From: Psychromonas sp. psych-6C06
GTDB taxonomy: Bacteria; Pseudomonadota; Gammaproteobacteria; Enterobacterales; Psychromonadaceae
Direction: 5' to 3'
NCBI RefSeq assembly: GCF_002835465.1
Contig: NZ_PIZM01000008.1
Span: 1 to 64,000, forward strand
DNA length: 64,000 nucleotides
The position numbers and the translations under genes were made by a program. This document shows positions 17,829-25,959 of this stretch, piece after piece. The notes below the pieces were generated by a model. That model was not told where the DNA came from and searched no databases. It worked only from the letters and a program-made list of their open reading frames with translations. Numbering within the stretch: position 1 is the stretch's first letter; the number at the start of each line of letters is the position of its first letter.

Positions 17829-17868
17829 ATCAATACCCATTTTTATACTTTAAAAGGAAGTGATTACA

Positions 17869-18816
17869 ATGACAAACATCTTTATCAAAGGCGCAGTAGC
17901 GCTATTAATTTCAAGCTACTCAATATTCGTAGTTGCACAAGACAAAACCATGACTTTGATGCTCGACTGGTTCGTTAACCCTAATCATGGTCCTGTTATA
18001 ATTGCACAGCAAAAAGGGTATTTCAAAGACGAGGGGCTCACCATTAAGATCCAAGAGCCAGCCGATCCAAGCATGCCAGCTAAACTAGTGGCAGCTAATA
18101 ATGTTGATCTTGCTATCTCTTACCAAACCAGTTTAACGATTGATGTTGCTGCAGGTTTACCATTGATTCGTTCTGCTACGTTAATAGCAACGCCCTTAAA
18201 CACGCTAATGGTTTTAGATAACGGAAAAGTTAAAACATTAGCAGACTTAAAAGGCAAAAAAATTGGTATCGCAATCGCCGGTAATGAGGAAGCAACAGTT
18301 GGTACGATGCTAAAAACAGCGGGGGTTGATTTCTCTGAAGTACAGATTATAAATATTGGCTGGGCACTTTCTTCTTCTCTAGCTTCAGGCAAAGTAGATG
18401 CTATTTGGGGTGGCTTACGTAACTTTGAAAGTAATCAGTTGGCGCTTGAAGGTTACAAGGCTAAATCCTTTTTTCCAGAAGAGCACGGCGTACCTTCTTA
18501 CGATGAATTAGTCTTTGTAGCCAATGCAAAAACGTATGACGCACAAGCATTGAAAAAATTTAACCGTGCTATCGAAAAAGCTACGCAATATATTGTTAAT
18601 CACCCAAGTGACTCATGGAAAACATTTGTCGCTTACTCACCAGATACTTTGAATAATGAATTAAATAAACGTGCATGGAATGATACGTTAACTCGCTTTG
18701 CGCTGCGCCCTGGTGCGGTTGACTTACCAAGATATGACCGTTTTGCTGAATTTATGTTTAATCACAAAATAATTAAAAAACAGCCTAAAGCTGTCGATTT
18801 TGTACCTAGCCTATAG
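17869..18816 (+). CDS. thiY: Periplasmic pyrimidine-precursor binding protein (ThiY-like, NMT1/THI5 fold)
   Basis: A 315-residue exported protein. Residues 1-24 form a signal peptide ending VVAQD. The mature part is an NMT1/THI5-like domain: LMLDWFVNPNHGPVIIAQQKGYF, then QEPADPSMPAKLVAANNVDLAISYQT, KGKKIGIAIAGNEE and ALSSSLASGKVDAIWGG. This fold binds HMP-type pyrimidines; ThiY of other bacteria binds formylaminopyrimidine. AAGGAAG precedes ATG 17869. tenA follows after a dispersed repeat (family B) at 18842-18989. Confidence 0.85.
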   Translation: MTNIFIKGAVALLISSYSIFVVAQDKTMTLMLDWFVNPNHGPVIIAQQKGYFKDEGLTIKIQEPADPSMPAKLVAANNVDLAISYQTSLTIDVAAGLPLIRSATLIATPLNTLMVLDNGKVKTLADLKGKKIGIAIAGNEEATVGTMLKTAGVDFSEVQIINIGWALSSSLASGKVDAIWGGLRNFESNQLALEGYKAKSFFPEEHGVPSYDELVFVANAKTYDAQALKKFNRAIEKATQYIVNHPSDSWKTFVAYSPDTLNNELNKRAWNDTLTRFALRPGAVDLPRYDRFAEFMFNHKIIKKQPKAVDFVPSL

Positions 18817-18841
18817 TTGTTAACAGTATGAGTTAACTAAG

Positions 18842-18989
18842 TAACCTCAATTTTGGACAAGAGAAGCGTTTTAGTATTTTAAATAATACAATGTTTGTTT
18901 TTATTATACTGTGCTGTTAGCTTTCCATGACGCAAAGTTACGTACCAATAGCGGTATTGTATCGCTTTGCTTATCCAAAATTGAGGTTA
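18842..18989. repeat. Dispersed inverted-repeat element, family B copy 1
   Basis: Perfect 16-base terminal inverted repeats: TAACCTCAATTTTGGA (18842-18857) and TCCAAAATTGAGGTTA (18974-18989). The 148-bp element has no coding capacity and separates thiY from tenA. Diverged relatives lie at 21293-21488 and 50510-50623. Confidence 0.8.
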
Positions 18990-19019
18990 AGTCATCAACT
19001 ATCTCACTAAGGAGCAACG

Positions 19020-19682
19020 ATGAATCACCAAGACTTAATTAATGCCTGTGCCAGCGATTGGGCAGAATATACGAAGCACTCATTTGTGCAACAATTAGCA
19101 TCAGGTGAACTCGAACACAACGCATTTTTACATTATTTAAAGCAAGATTTTCTCTTCTTAAAACAATATACCCGTGCCTATGCATTAGCTATCTATAAAG
19201 CACGCACTCTTGCCGAAATGCGTATGGCATTACCAAGTGTTCAGGCACTTTTAGAGTCAGAAATTTCTCACCATGTCAGCTATTGTGCAGACTGGGGCAT
19301 ATCTGAAGCGCAAATGGAAGCTGAACCTGAAACATTTGGCACAGTTGCTTATACACGTTTTGTTTTGGATACCGGTATGTCCGGCGATGTAATAGACCTT
19401 TATGTGGCATTGGCTCCCTGTTCGATTGGCTACGCTACCATTGGTGCTCAGCTGTTAGCTAGCCCAACGACAAAATTTCAAGGTAACCCTTACGCTAATT
19501 GGATAACGATGTATGGCGGAGAAGAGTTTCAAGAGAGTGTACAAACAGGTATTAAACAACTTGATACCTTATTGAAAGACGTCGACCTTAGTAGTGAACG
19601 TGGTCAACGTTTATGTCATATATTCAAAACTGCTACACGTATGGAAGTTGCTTTTTGGCAGCAAAGCCTAGATGACACTTAA
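19020..19682 (+). CDS. tenA: Aminopyrimidine aminohydrolase TenA (thiaminase II)
   Basis: A 220-residue helical protein that hydrolyses aminomethylpyrimidine to HMP, allowing salvage of degraded thiamin. The nucleophile Cys is present at about residue 134 in VALAPCSIGY, and the general acid/base Glu is at about 209 in TRMEVAFW, so it belongs to the cysteine-containing class. AAGGAGC lies upstream of ATG 19020. It is the next step after import by ThiXYZ. It is bounded by family B repeats upstream, and by another downstream of thiE. Confidence 0.93.
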   Translation: MNHQDLINACASDWAEYTKHSFVQQLASGELEHNAFLHYLKQDFLFLKQYTRAYALAIYKARTLAEMRMALPSVQALLESEISHHVSYCADWGISEAQMEAEPETFGTVAYTRFVLDTGMSGDVIDLYVALAPCSIGYATIGAQLLASPTTKFQGNPYANWITMYGGEEFQESVQTGIKQLDTLLKDVDLSSERGQRLCHIFKTATRMEVAFWQQSLDDT

Positions 19683-19845
19683 CGTGTACGTTACTGTTTT
19701 TCAACGTATACAAAAACAACACAGCTCATGTCAAAACTTTACATAATCGCTTGTTTCTCTTTGAGAATATCAATCAGAGATAAATTGTTTCAAGCCGTAA
19801 AATTGATTACCAGTCTACCCATTTGGTATAAATTTAAGGATCACT

Positions 19846-20652
19846 ATGACGCTATTAACTTCAAATCATATTGTTGATGCACTACTGCAATTACGTACTC
19901 AAAAACCATTAGTTGTTAACATCACTAATTATGTCGTGATGAATAACACTGCAAATGCATTGTTAGCCATTGGAGCTTCACCGATCATGGCACATAGCCA
20001 GCAAGAAATGGCTGAGATGATGAGCTATGCCGGAGCATTAGTAATTAATATTGGTACTTTAGATAGTGTCTGGACAACTCGTATGCATTTTGCAGTTCAG
20101 CAAGCCAACGCAAACAATAAAATAATCATTCTTGATCCCGTAGGTTGTGGCGCAAGTAAACTGAGGACTGATACTGCTCGAAACATTGCTCAAACGGCAA
20201 ATCAGTTAATTATTCGTGGCAACGCCTCAGAAATTATCGCTCTAGCCGGAGAAGTTGCACAAAGTAAAGGCGTAGATGCACTTGATAGCAGTGAAATTGC
20301 AGTAGACGCAGCCAAAATGATTGCGAAGCAATACCAATGTAATGTTGTCATTTCTGGAAGTACTGATTTTGTGGTCACATCGCAATATTGCTACCAATTA
20401 AATAATGGCCATCAAATGATGCCCTATGTAACTGGAATGGGCTGTACTCACAGCGCGTTAACGGGTGCCTTTGCAGCTATTGGAGAAGTAAGTGGGGTAG
20501 CAGCCACCGCAATACTAGGAGTTGCCGGCGAGATAGCAGCCGAAAATTCAGCAGGCCCGGGAAGTTTGCAACTTAATTTACTAGACAGCTTATACCAACT
20601 TGATGCAAAGACGGTAATTGAACGATTGAAATTAACAGCAACTGATTATTAG
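19846..20652 (+). CDS. thiM: Hydroxyethylthiazole kinase ThiM
   Basis: A 268-residue ribokinase-like enzyme that phosphorylates hydroxyethylthiazole for salvage. The N-terminal [22 protein letters not shown], the middle LDPVGCGAS and the active-site Cys segment [15 protein letters not shown] are all present. AAGGATC precedes ATG 19846. It sits 163 bases after tenA and nine before thiE, so thiM-thiE are translated from one message. Confidence 0.95.
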   Translation: MTLLTSNHIVDALLQLRTQKPLVVNITNYVVMNNTANALLAIGASPIMAHSQQEMAEMMSYAGALVINIGTLDSVWTTRMHFAVQQANANNKIIILDPVGCGASKLRTDTARNIAQTANQLIIRGNASEIIALAGEVAQSKGVDALDSSEIAVDAAKMIAKQYQCNVVISGSTDFVVTSQYCYQLNNGHQMMPYVTGMGCTHSALTGAFAAIGEVSGVAATAILGVAGEIAAENSAGPGSLQLNLLDSLYQLDAKTVIERLKLTATDY

Positions 20653-20661
20653 GCGTTAATT

Positions 20662-21285
20662 ATGAATAATCCCTATCAGTTATACTTAGTTACCGATGAA
20701 AAGCAAGATATCGCAACTCTGTGTCACGTTGTTGATCAAGCTGTCAAAGGTGGCGTTAGCATGGTGCAAATTCGTGAAAAAGAAACTAGCTTTCGACACT
20801 TTCTTGAACGCGCCAAAGCTGTCAAATCAGTACTTGAAGGAAGTGGTGTAGCGCTTATTATAAATGATCGAGTTGATATTGCATTAGCAGTAGACGCTGA
20901 TGGTGTGCATTTAGGACAGAGTGATATGCCTGCACATATTGCACGACAGCTTCTTGGCCCTGATAAAATATTGGGGTTATCTGTTGAAAATGAGAGACAG
21001 CTACAACAAGCACAAATACTACCCGTCGATTATTTAGGTATTAGTGCGATTTTCTCAACTCCAACGAAAACCAATACCTTAAAAGAGTGGGGCATAACAG
21101 GCCTAGTCAACGCTCTTAAGCAAAGCGATTTACCGCTGGTTGCAATTGGAGGGATTAATGCAAAAAATATCCAGCAAATTGCAATGACAAAAGTGCAAGG
21201 CATAGCGTTAGTTTCTGCAATTTGTCATTCGAATTCCCCACAACAGGCGAGTAAAAAGTTATTAGCGCTAATTAAAAGCGTTTAA
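20662..21285 (+). CDS. thiE: Thiamine-phosphate synthase ThiE
   Basis: A 207-residue TIM-barrel enzyme that joins HMP-pyrophosphate and thiazole phosphate. Motifs include MVQIREKETSF, LIINDRVDIALAVDADGVHLGQSD, DYLGISAIFSTPTKT and VAIGGINAKN. It completes the salvage pathway of this cluster. The de novo genes thiC, thiF, thiS, thiG and thiH are not in the window, so the cluster alone supports salvage only. Confidence 0.95.
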   Translation: MNNPYQLYLVTDEKQDIATLCHVVDQAVKGGVSMVQIREKETSFRHFLERAKAVKSVLEGSGVALIINDRVDIALAVDADGVHLGQSDMPAHIARQLLGPDKILGLSVENERQLQQAQILPVDYLGISAIFSTPTKTNTLKEWGITGLVNALKQSDLPLVAIGGINAKNIQQIAMTKVQGIALVSAICHSNSPQQASKKLLALIKSV

Positions 21286-21292
21286 AACGATG

Positions 21293-21488
21293 TAACCTCA
21301 ATTCTGGATAAGCAAATAGATACAGCACTATTAGTTTAGAGTATTTCTGTGTTAAATCATCTTCCAATAACCAGTTATTGCTTCGATAATTTGCCTTGAA
21401 CTACACAAAAATAACAGCACTGTATGAGATACATTTAAACCTATTGATATACACTACCTGTGCGATTCCTTTGTCTAGAATTAGGTTA
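21293..21488. repeat. Dispersed inverted-repeat element, family B copy 2
   Basis: Left end TAACCTCAATTCTGGA (21293-21308), right end TCTAGAATTAGGTTA (21474-21488), imperfectly inverted. The ends match family B copy 1 upstream of tenA, so tenA, thiM and thiE are bracketed by two copies. The 196-bp interior is unrelated to genes. Confidence 0.65.
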
Positions 21489-21522
21489 AATATTTTTACC
21501 TGGTTTATACGTGATTTGAATT

Positions 21523-21619
21523 TATACCAATTTCGCTAATATAGTGATCAAATATTACGCAGGTAAAAGGAGTCAGTTCAAGGCGAAGATTGATCAGTTA
21601 TTTAGTGGATTTGGTATTA
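21523..21619 (+). repeat. Dispersed inverted-repeat element, family A copy 2
   Basis: It begins TATACCAATTTCGCTAATATAG and ends TTTAGTGGATTTGGTATTA. This is the shortest of the three family A copies (97 bp). Inside it shares CTAATATAGTG, TCAAAT and AAGGCGAA with copy 1 at 14016. Confidence 0.7.
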
Positions 21620-21639
21620 TAGCAATAGCATCAAATGAG

Positions 21640-21653
21640 CTGATATAGATCAT
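21640..21653. promoter_or_regulatory. Candidate FNR site
   Basis: CTGATATAGATCAT matches the FNR palindrome TTGATNNNNATCAA at 8 of 10 informative positions, with an intact TGAT/ATCA core. It lies 130 bases upstream of the small membrane peptide at 21781. A CRP-type reading is also possible; the gap between half sites favours FNR. Confidence 0.35.
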
Positions 21654-21780
21654 AGCAAAACATGTTTCAGATAAAAAGTGCTTGTAATAACACCCAAACG
21701 AAGATAATTTACTGTTTAGAAATCAATGGATACAACTCACCCCAAAGGATTGCTTTATTACTTAACGAGAAGCAATATCA

Positions 21781-21876
21781 ATGTCTTTATTATCTTCATT
21801 TACACTCTTTGCAGCTGTTACCGCAGTTGGTTTAGTCATCGCTCTGTCCATTATAAAAAATGGAAACAAAGATTAA
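21781..21876 (+). CDS. 31-residue single-pass membrane peptide
   Basis: The peptide opens MSLLSSFTLF, runs through one hydrophobic helix (about residues 7-26) and ends in the charged tail KNGNKD. A GAGAAG lies 11 bases upstream, which is a weak ribosome binding site. A strong bidirectional terminator starts 20 bases after the stop, which supports a short dedicated transcript. The general plan resembles short respiratory or membrane-complex peptides such as YnhF or CydX, but I see no specific match. Function unknown. Confidence 0.5.
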   Translation: MSLLSSFTLFAAVTAVGLVIALSIIKNGNKD

Positions 21877-21896
21877 CAAATCACTGTGAACAGTGA

Positions 21897-21929
21897 AAAA
21901 GCCTCAACTGTGTATCAGTTGAGGCTTTT
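21897..21929. terminator. Bidirectional terminator
   Basis: AAAAGCCTCAACTG (21897-21910) pairs perfectly with CAGTTGAGGCTTTT (21916-21929) around TGTAT. It serves the small peptide gene on the plus strand and ubiV on the minus strand, whose stop is the next base pairs. Confidence 0.88.
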
Positions 21930-21930
21930 G

Positions 21931-22809
21931 TTAAAGTTGCGTTTGTAATCCTGCAACCTGATGCCAAAAGCCATTACACTCTTTACTTTCAAGTTTAACT
22001 GCCGAAGTCCCCGTTGTCAGTGCCTCTCTATATTGCTCTAATACTGTAAATGCTTGTTCATCGGAAGGGCTAACACGAACTACATCGACTAAACCTTGCA
22101 TTGAGGGAAGATCATTTATCAAGTTATAGCAGTATCCCGACTGTGTTTGAATGCCGTTTAAAATGAATACCTGTTGATCTTCCTGCGTGGTGGTTGCTCG
22201 CCCCTGCGGATAGTTGATACAGCAAAGTTCACAATCATCCTTCGCTTTATTTTCAGAGCGTGCTGTAAAACAGCGGGCAGAATACGCTAGCGGCATAAAA
22301 CCATGTGAAAAAACCTCTACTTCAAATTGCGAACGAATACCTAAATCTTCACAATCATTGACCGTTTTAGCTAACCAGTCGCGTGACAGTTCAACGGGCA
22401 TAACCCAACGTTGCATGCCTTTATTAACAAACATTTTTAATACCGAAGCGTTATAGCAGTTAATGGCAGGACCACATACAAAAGGCACCTTTTTTTCGCT
22501 TAACAGTTGTATTGCACCAACATCGTTAGCCTCAACGCTTAATTCACCATTTTCACATAACTGTTTTAAAATTTTAACTTCTGAGGGGGCTTCAAGTAAG
22601 GCCATGCTAGAGAGAATAATCTCTTTACCGTTGCCGTTTAGTTCTTTCGCTAAATTTATCCAGTCGCGTGCTTTTAGTTCACGACGCTTACTACACACTG
22701 TCTCTCCGAGATAAATACTATCTGCTTCACTGTTTAATGCTTGCTTATAAAAGCTTTCAACGGTTTGTTTTGGCCAGTAATAAAGTAGTGGGCCTAATGA
22801 TAATTTCAT
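21931..22809 (-). CDS. ubiV: Oxygen-independent ubiquinone hydroxylation protein UbiV (U32 family)
   Basis: A 292-residue member of peptidase family U32. UbiV and UbiU form a heterodimer that hydroxylates the ubiquinone ring without oxygen, using prephenate as the oxygen donor. The four [4Fe-4S] ligands known from E. coli are at the same positions here: C39, C180, C193 and C197. Residues 1-10 and the EVEVFSHGFMPLAYSARC region are typical. AAGGAAT precedes the ATG. It lies 15 bases after ubiU, in one operon. Confidence 0.94.
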   Translation of the reverse strand: MKLSLGPLLYYWPKQTVESFYKQALNSEADSIYLGETVCSKRRELKARDWINLAKELNGNGKEIILSSMALLEAPSEVKILKQLCENGELSVEANDVGAIQLLSEKKVPFVCGPAINCYNASVLKMFVNKGMQRWVMPVELSRDWLAKTVNDCEDLGIRSQFEVEVFSHGFMPLAYSARCFTARSENKAKDDCELCCINYPQGRATTTQEDQQVFILNGIQTQSGYCYNLINDLPSMQGLVDVVRVSPSDEQAFTVLEQYREALTTGTSAVKLESKECNGFWHQVAGLQTQL

Positions 22810-22824
22810 TTTAATTCCTTATGT

Positions 22825-23820
22825 TTATTGCCAATCTCGGTGATAGGCACCTAAGGTGGTTTGAGTCCCTTCAGAGACATTAGCTAATACCGCATTCCAT
22901 TCATCATCTACGTGATAGCCTTCTGGGTTGGCTTTATAACGATCAATCGCCGCTCGCCACACTTTAGTTATTTGCTCTACGTAGGCAGGGCTACGTTGTC
23001 TTCCTTCGATTTTTACCGAACAGATATTTGCCTTCATTAACTCAGGAACCATGGAAAGGGTATTTAAACTCGTTGGCTCTTCTAGTGCATGATAAAGGTT
23101 GTCTTCAACATTAAACTTACCTTTGCACAGTGTTGGATAACCCGCTTTTTCACCTTGTTGGTAACGATCAATCAAAATGTCATTTAAGCGAGACTCAAGT
23201 CCTTGTTCTGTTTCACTATAACGAACAAATTTGGCGGGCGAACAGGCTCCGACTGTGTTTGGGGACTCACCTGTAAAATATGAAGAAAGGTAGCAACGTC
23301 CTTCGGCCATAATGCAAAGGCTACCAAAGGCGAATACTTCAAGTGGCATATCTGTATTTCGTGCAAGTTGCTTTACTTGATGAATGGATAAAACACGTGG
23401 CAACACGACACGTCTAACATTGAAATTTTGTTTATAAAAATCGATAGCAGCAGTATTTGTTGCAGAGGCCTGCACGCTTAAATGTAGCTCTAAATCAGGG
23501 TATTTATTGGCCGCATAATCAAGTGTTGCAATATCAGCAATGATGGCTGCATTAGCACCTAAGTCGACACATTTATCAACGGCATTTTGCCAACGTTTCT
23601 CTCCACCAGGATGAGCAAATGTATTTATCGCTACATGAAGATGCTTATTGTGATCGCGAACATATTGAGCACCTTTAGCAAGTTTTTTATCGTTAAAGTT
23701 TAATCCAGCAAAATGACGCGCATTGGTATCATCTTTAAGGCCAATATATACCGCGTCTGCGCCACAATCGATGGCAGTTTTTAGGGCAGGTAAACTACCT
23801 GCAGGACAAAGAAGTTCCAT
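22825..23820 (-). CDS. ubiU: Oxygen-independent ubiquinone hydroxylation protein UbiU (U32 family)
   Basis: A 331-residue U32 protein, the same length as E. coli UbiU. It starts MELLCPAGSLPALKTAIDCGAD, has the VFAFGSLCIMAEGRC core and ends with the KIEGRQRSPAYVEQ segment. The cluster ligands C169, C176, C193 and C232 are all in place. It partners UbiV, and the divergent ubiT (124 bases away) supplies the lipid-binding accessory protein. This supports quinone-dependent anaerobic respiration. Confidence 0.95.
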   Translation of the reverse strand: MELLCPAGSLPALKTAIDCGADAVYIGLKDDTNARHFAGLNFNDKKLAKGAQYVRDHNKHLHVAINTFAHPGGEKRWQNAVDKCVDLGANAAIIADIATLDYAANKYPDLELHLSVQASATNTAAIDFYKQNFNVRRVVLPRVLSIHQVKQLARNTDMPLEVFAFGSLCIMAEGRCYLSSYFTGESPNTVGACSPAKFVRYSETEQGLESRLNDILIDRYQQGEKAGYPTLCKGKFNVEDNLYHALEEPTSLNTLSMVPELMKANICSVKIEGRQRSPAYVEQITKVWRAAIDRYKANPEGYHVDDEWNAVLANVSEGTQTTLGAYHRDWQ

Positions 23821-23878
23821 AGCTATTCCAAGGCATTAGAAAGAGTGAGTCATTGTAAAAAGCTTGCTAAAACATTTA

Positions 23879-23920
23879 TTGATATAGGGCAGGGTTGTCT
23901 TAATCTAATCGATTTATAAT
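23879..23920 (+). promoter_or_regulatory. Candidate ubiT promoter with degenerate FNR half-site
   Basis: A TATAAT -10 lies at 23915-23920. TTGAT (23879-23883) is centred, as a half-site of an FNR box, at about -41.5 from the predicted start, the class II activation position. The second half (GGCAG) matches ATCAA at only two positions, so this is weak. E. coli ubiUV and ubiT are known to respond to oxygen through FNR, which makes such a site plausible. Confidence 0.35.
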
Positions 23921-23944
23921 CACCTTTTTGCATAGAGAATAAGC

Positions 23945-24463
23945 ATGTTTAACCCATTATTAAAAAATATCCATCACCAGCTGGTAAAAAATGCCCCGAA
24001 TGTTCTTGCGCTTCCCAGCTCACTTATGCCTTTTTTCATTCAGAAAAAGTTACTGGGTGAATTATTAGCGCGGTTGTTCAAAGAAGCGATTGAAGATGGC
24101 GATCTTGAATTTTTGCAAGATAAATGGTTAAAAGTGGAAGTAACCGATCTTAAATTAACTTGGTTTTTAAGTTTTAAAGATGAAAAGTTAGTGATTAATG
24201 AAAGTGCTGAGCAGGTTGATGTTATTTTTTCTGGTGATGTTAATGAACTCATTCTAATAGCAGGGCGCAAAGAAGATCCTGACACGCTGTTTTTCCAGCG
24301 TCGATTAACCATTCAAGGCGATACTGAGCTAGGTTTAGAGGTTAAGAACCTACTTGATAATATCGATTTTGAGACCTTGCCAGATCTAGCACAACAAAGC
24401 ATTCAACGTTTTTCAAACTTTGTCCAACAGGGTATGAAACCTCCTCAAACAGTCCAGGCCTAA
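23945..24463 (+). CDS. ubiT: Ubiquinone biosynthesis accessory factor UbiT (SCP2 domain)
   Basis: A 172-residue protein with an SCP2 sterol-carrier-like domain (about residues 35-150), as in E. coli UbiT (YhbT). It opens with a run leading into LPSSLMPFFIQKKLLGELLARLF, the usual UbiT helix, followed by the strand-rich domain. UbiT is the lipid-binding partner of UbiU and UbiV in anaerobic ubiquinone synthesis. It is divergent from ubiUV. GAGAAT precedes ATG 23945. Confidence 0.92.
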   Translation: MFNPLLKNIHHQLVKNAPNVLALPSSLMPFFIQKKLLGELLARLFKEAIEDGDLEFLQDKWLKVEVTDLKLTWFLSFKDEKLVINESAEQVDVIFSGDVNELILIAGRKEDPDTLFFQRRLTIQGDTELGLEVKNLLDNIDFETLPDLAQQSIQRFSNFVQQGMKPPQTVQA

Positions 24464-24497
24464 AGAAAGTCGAAAATAGATTGCTTTATTAGCATTG

Positions 24498-24534
24498 CCC
24501 AGTTAACTTGTTAGTCGTTAATATGTTAACTGGG
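24498..24534 (+). terminator. Hairpin after ubiT
   Basis: CCCAGTTAAC (24498-24507) pairs exactly with GTTAACTGGG (24525-24534) around a 17-base AT-rich loop. No good T-run follows, so termination is uncertain. Confidence 0.4.
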
Positions 24535-24668
24535 TGTTAAAAGTCTCCCCACTAAATAATCGCTCGTTAAATTATTACAATGCACATATCAACTTCGCCA
24601 AGTATGTTTAATTAACCAAATATCACCCTATTTCATCATTCTTATCTCCTTTTCACAGAGGCATTTTC

Positions 24669-25289
24669 ATGAAAATTTACGCTGATATAAAATCAGGCAA
24701 CTGTTACAAAATCGCTTTGTTGTGTTCGTTATTAAAAATTCCGCATCAATGGATTGCGATTGATATCTTAAAGGGGGAGACCTCAACTGCTGAATTTTTG
24801 CAAAAGAATCCAAATGGTAAAATTCCCTTGCTAGAAACCGATGACGGACGCTTTTTGTCGGAGTCAAATGCTATTCTCAATTATTTAGCGAATGGGAGTG
24901 CGTTATTACCGGACGACGTTTTTGAGCGAGCATCATTGTTACAATGGCAATTTTTTGAACAGTACAGTCATGAACCATTTATCGCAGTTGCCCGTTATAT
25001 TAATGTGTATTTAGGGTTACCTGAATCTCGCGCTAAGGAATATGAAGCGTTACAAACGGGTGGCCATAACGCCTTAAAAGTGATGGAAACACAGCTTGAA
25101 AAAGGGGACTTTTTACTGGGAGAAAATCTGAGTATCGCTGATATTTCACTGTATGCATATACGCATGTCGCTCATGAAGGAGGCTTTGATCTAAGTGCAT
25201 ATCCTGCCATATTAGCTTGGATAAAACGTATTAATAGCTTGCCTGATTATGTATCAATGAATGACTTTCCATCTGATGGAGCAACCTAA
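24669..25289 (+). CDS. Glutathione S-transferase family protein
   Basis: A 206-residue protein with an N-terminal thioredoxin-like domain (MKIYADIKSGNCYKIALLC to about 75) and a helical C-terminal domain with the N-capping motif LSIADISLYAY. The G-site is recognisable: NPNGKIPLL and the SNAIL-like ESNAIL. The catalytic residue near Ser-9 or Asn-11 is as in bacterial GSTs acting as reductases, so substrate and activity are open. It overlaps nothing and leads one base later into the racemase-like gene, so they are cotranscribed. Confidence 0.85.
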   Translation: MKIYADIKSGNCYKIALLCSLLKIPHQWIAIDILKGETSTAEFLQKNPNGKIPLLETDDGRFLSESNAILNYLANGSALLPDDVFERASLLQWQFFEQYSHEPFIAVARYINVYLGLPESRAKEYEALQTGGHNALKVMETQLEKGDFLLGENLSIADISLYAYTHVAHEGGFDLSAYPAILAWIKRINSLPDYVSMNDFPSDGAT

Positions 25290-25290
25290 A

Positions 25291-25959
25291 ATGGAACAAG
25301 CAAGGGTGGATAAGCCGCGCTATGACATCACTTTTTTACACACAGGGGCGGTCCATGTCGATACATTTAATGAACTATTACGTCCCCATAAGCTTAGTAT
25401 CAAACATATTGTTGATGCCGAGCTATTACATGAAGCGACACGCGATGGAATAACACCAGCATTGATCACTAAAGTAAGCGCATTATTGTACAGCGCCTCT
25501 ACAGAGAGTAAGTTAGTGGTATGTAGTTGTTCGACATTAGGCAGTATTGCTGAAAATACACAATTAGTTGCAGGTCAGCAGGCGATTCGAATTGATCGCG
25601 CGATGTCTGATTTAGCCGTCAGTAATGATGGAAAAATATTAGTTTTAGCTGCCTTGCAAAGTACTCTTGAAGCAACTACACACTTAATGCAAAGCTCACA
25701 ACATAAGCTTAACAGCCAATGCACTGTTGATTATCAGGTGGTTGACGGGTGTTGGCATTACTTTGAAACAGGGGATTTTAGTCGATATTTTGCAATGATT
25801 GCTAAAACGATATCACTTCATCAAGCCGATTACGATTGTATCGTACTTGCGCAAGCCTCAATGGCTGGCGCAATAGATCACGTAATAGAAAAAAGGGCGC
25901 AGATTCTCAGTAGCCCTATGATTGGAGCGCAATCACTGTTACAAAAATTAGTACAGTAA
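25291..25959 (+). CDS. Aspartate/glutamate racemase-like protein
   Basis: A 222-residue protein with the Asp/Glu/hydantoin racemase fold. The first catalytic Cys region is present (KLVVCSCSTLGSIAEN). The usual second Cys appears replaced: the corresponding segment reads IVLAQASMAGA. Members with only one Cys may be decarboxylases or non-racemising enzymes. ATG 25291 is preferred because GGAG lies upstream; an upstream ATG at 25276 would overlap the GST gene. Its end overlaps the end of cnoX on the other strand by 12 bases. Confidence 0.75.
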   Translation: MEQARVDKPRYDITFLHTGAVHVDTFNELLRPHKLSIKHIVDAELLHEATRDGITPALITKVSALLYSASTESKLVVCSCSTLGSIAENTQLVAGQQAIRIDRAMSDLAVSNDGKILVLAALQSTLEATTHLMQSSQHKLNSQCTVDYQVVDGCWHYFETGDFSRYFAMIAKTISLHQADYDCIVLAQASMAGAIDHVIEKRAQILSSPMIGAQSLLQKLVQ

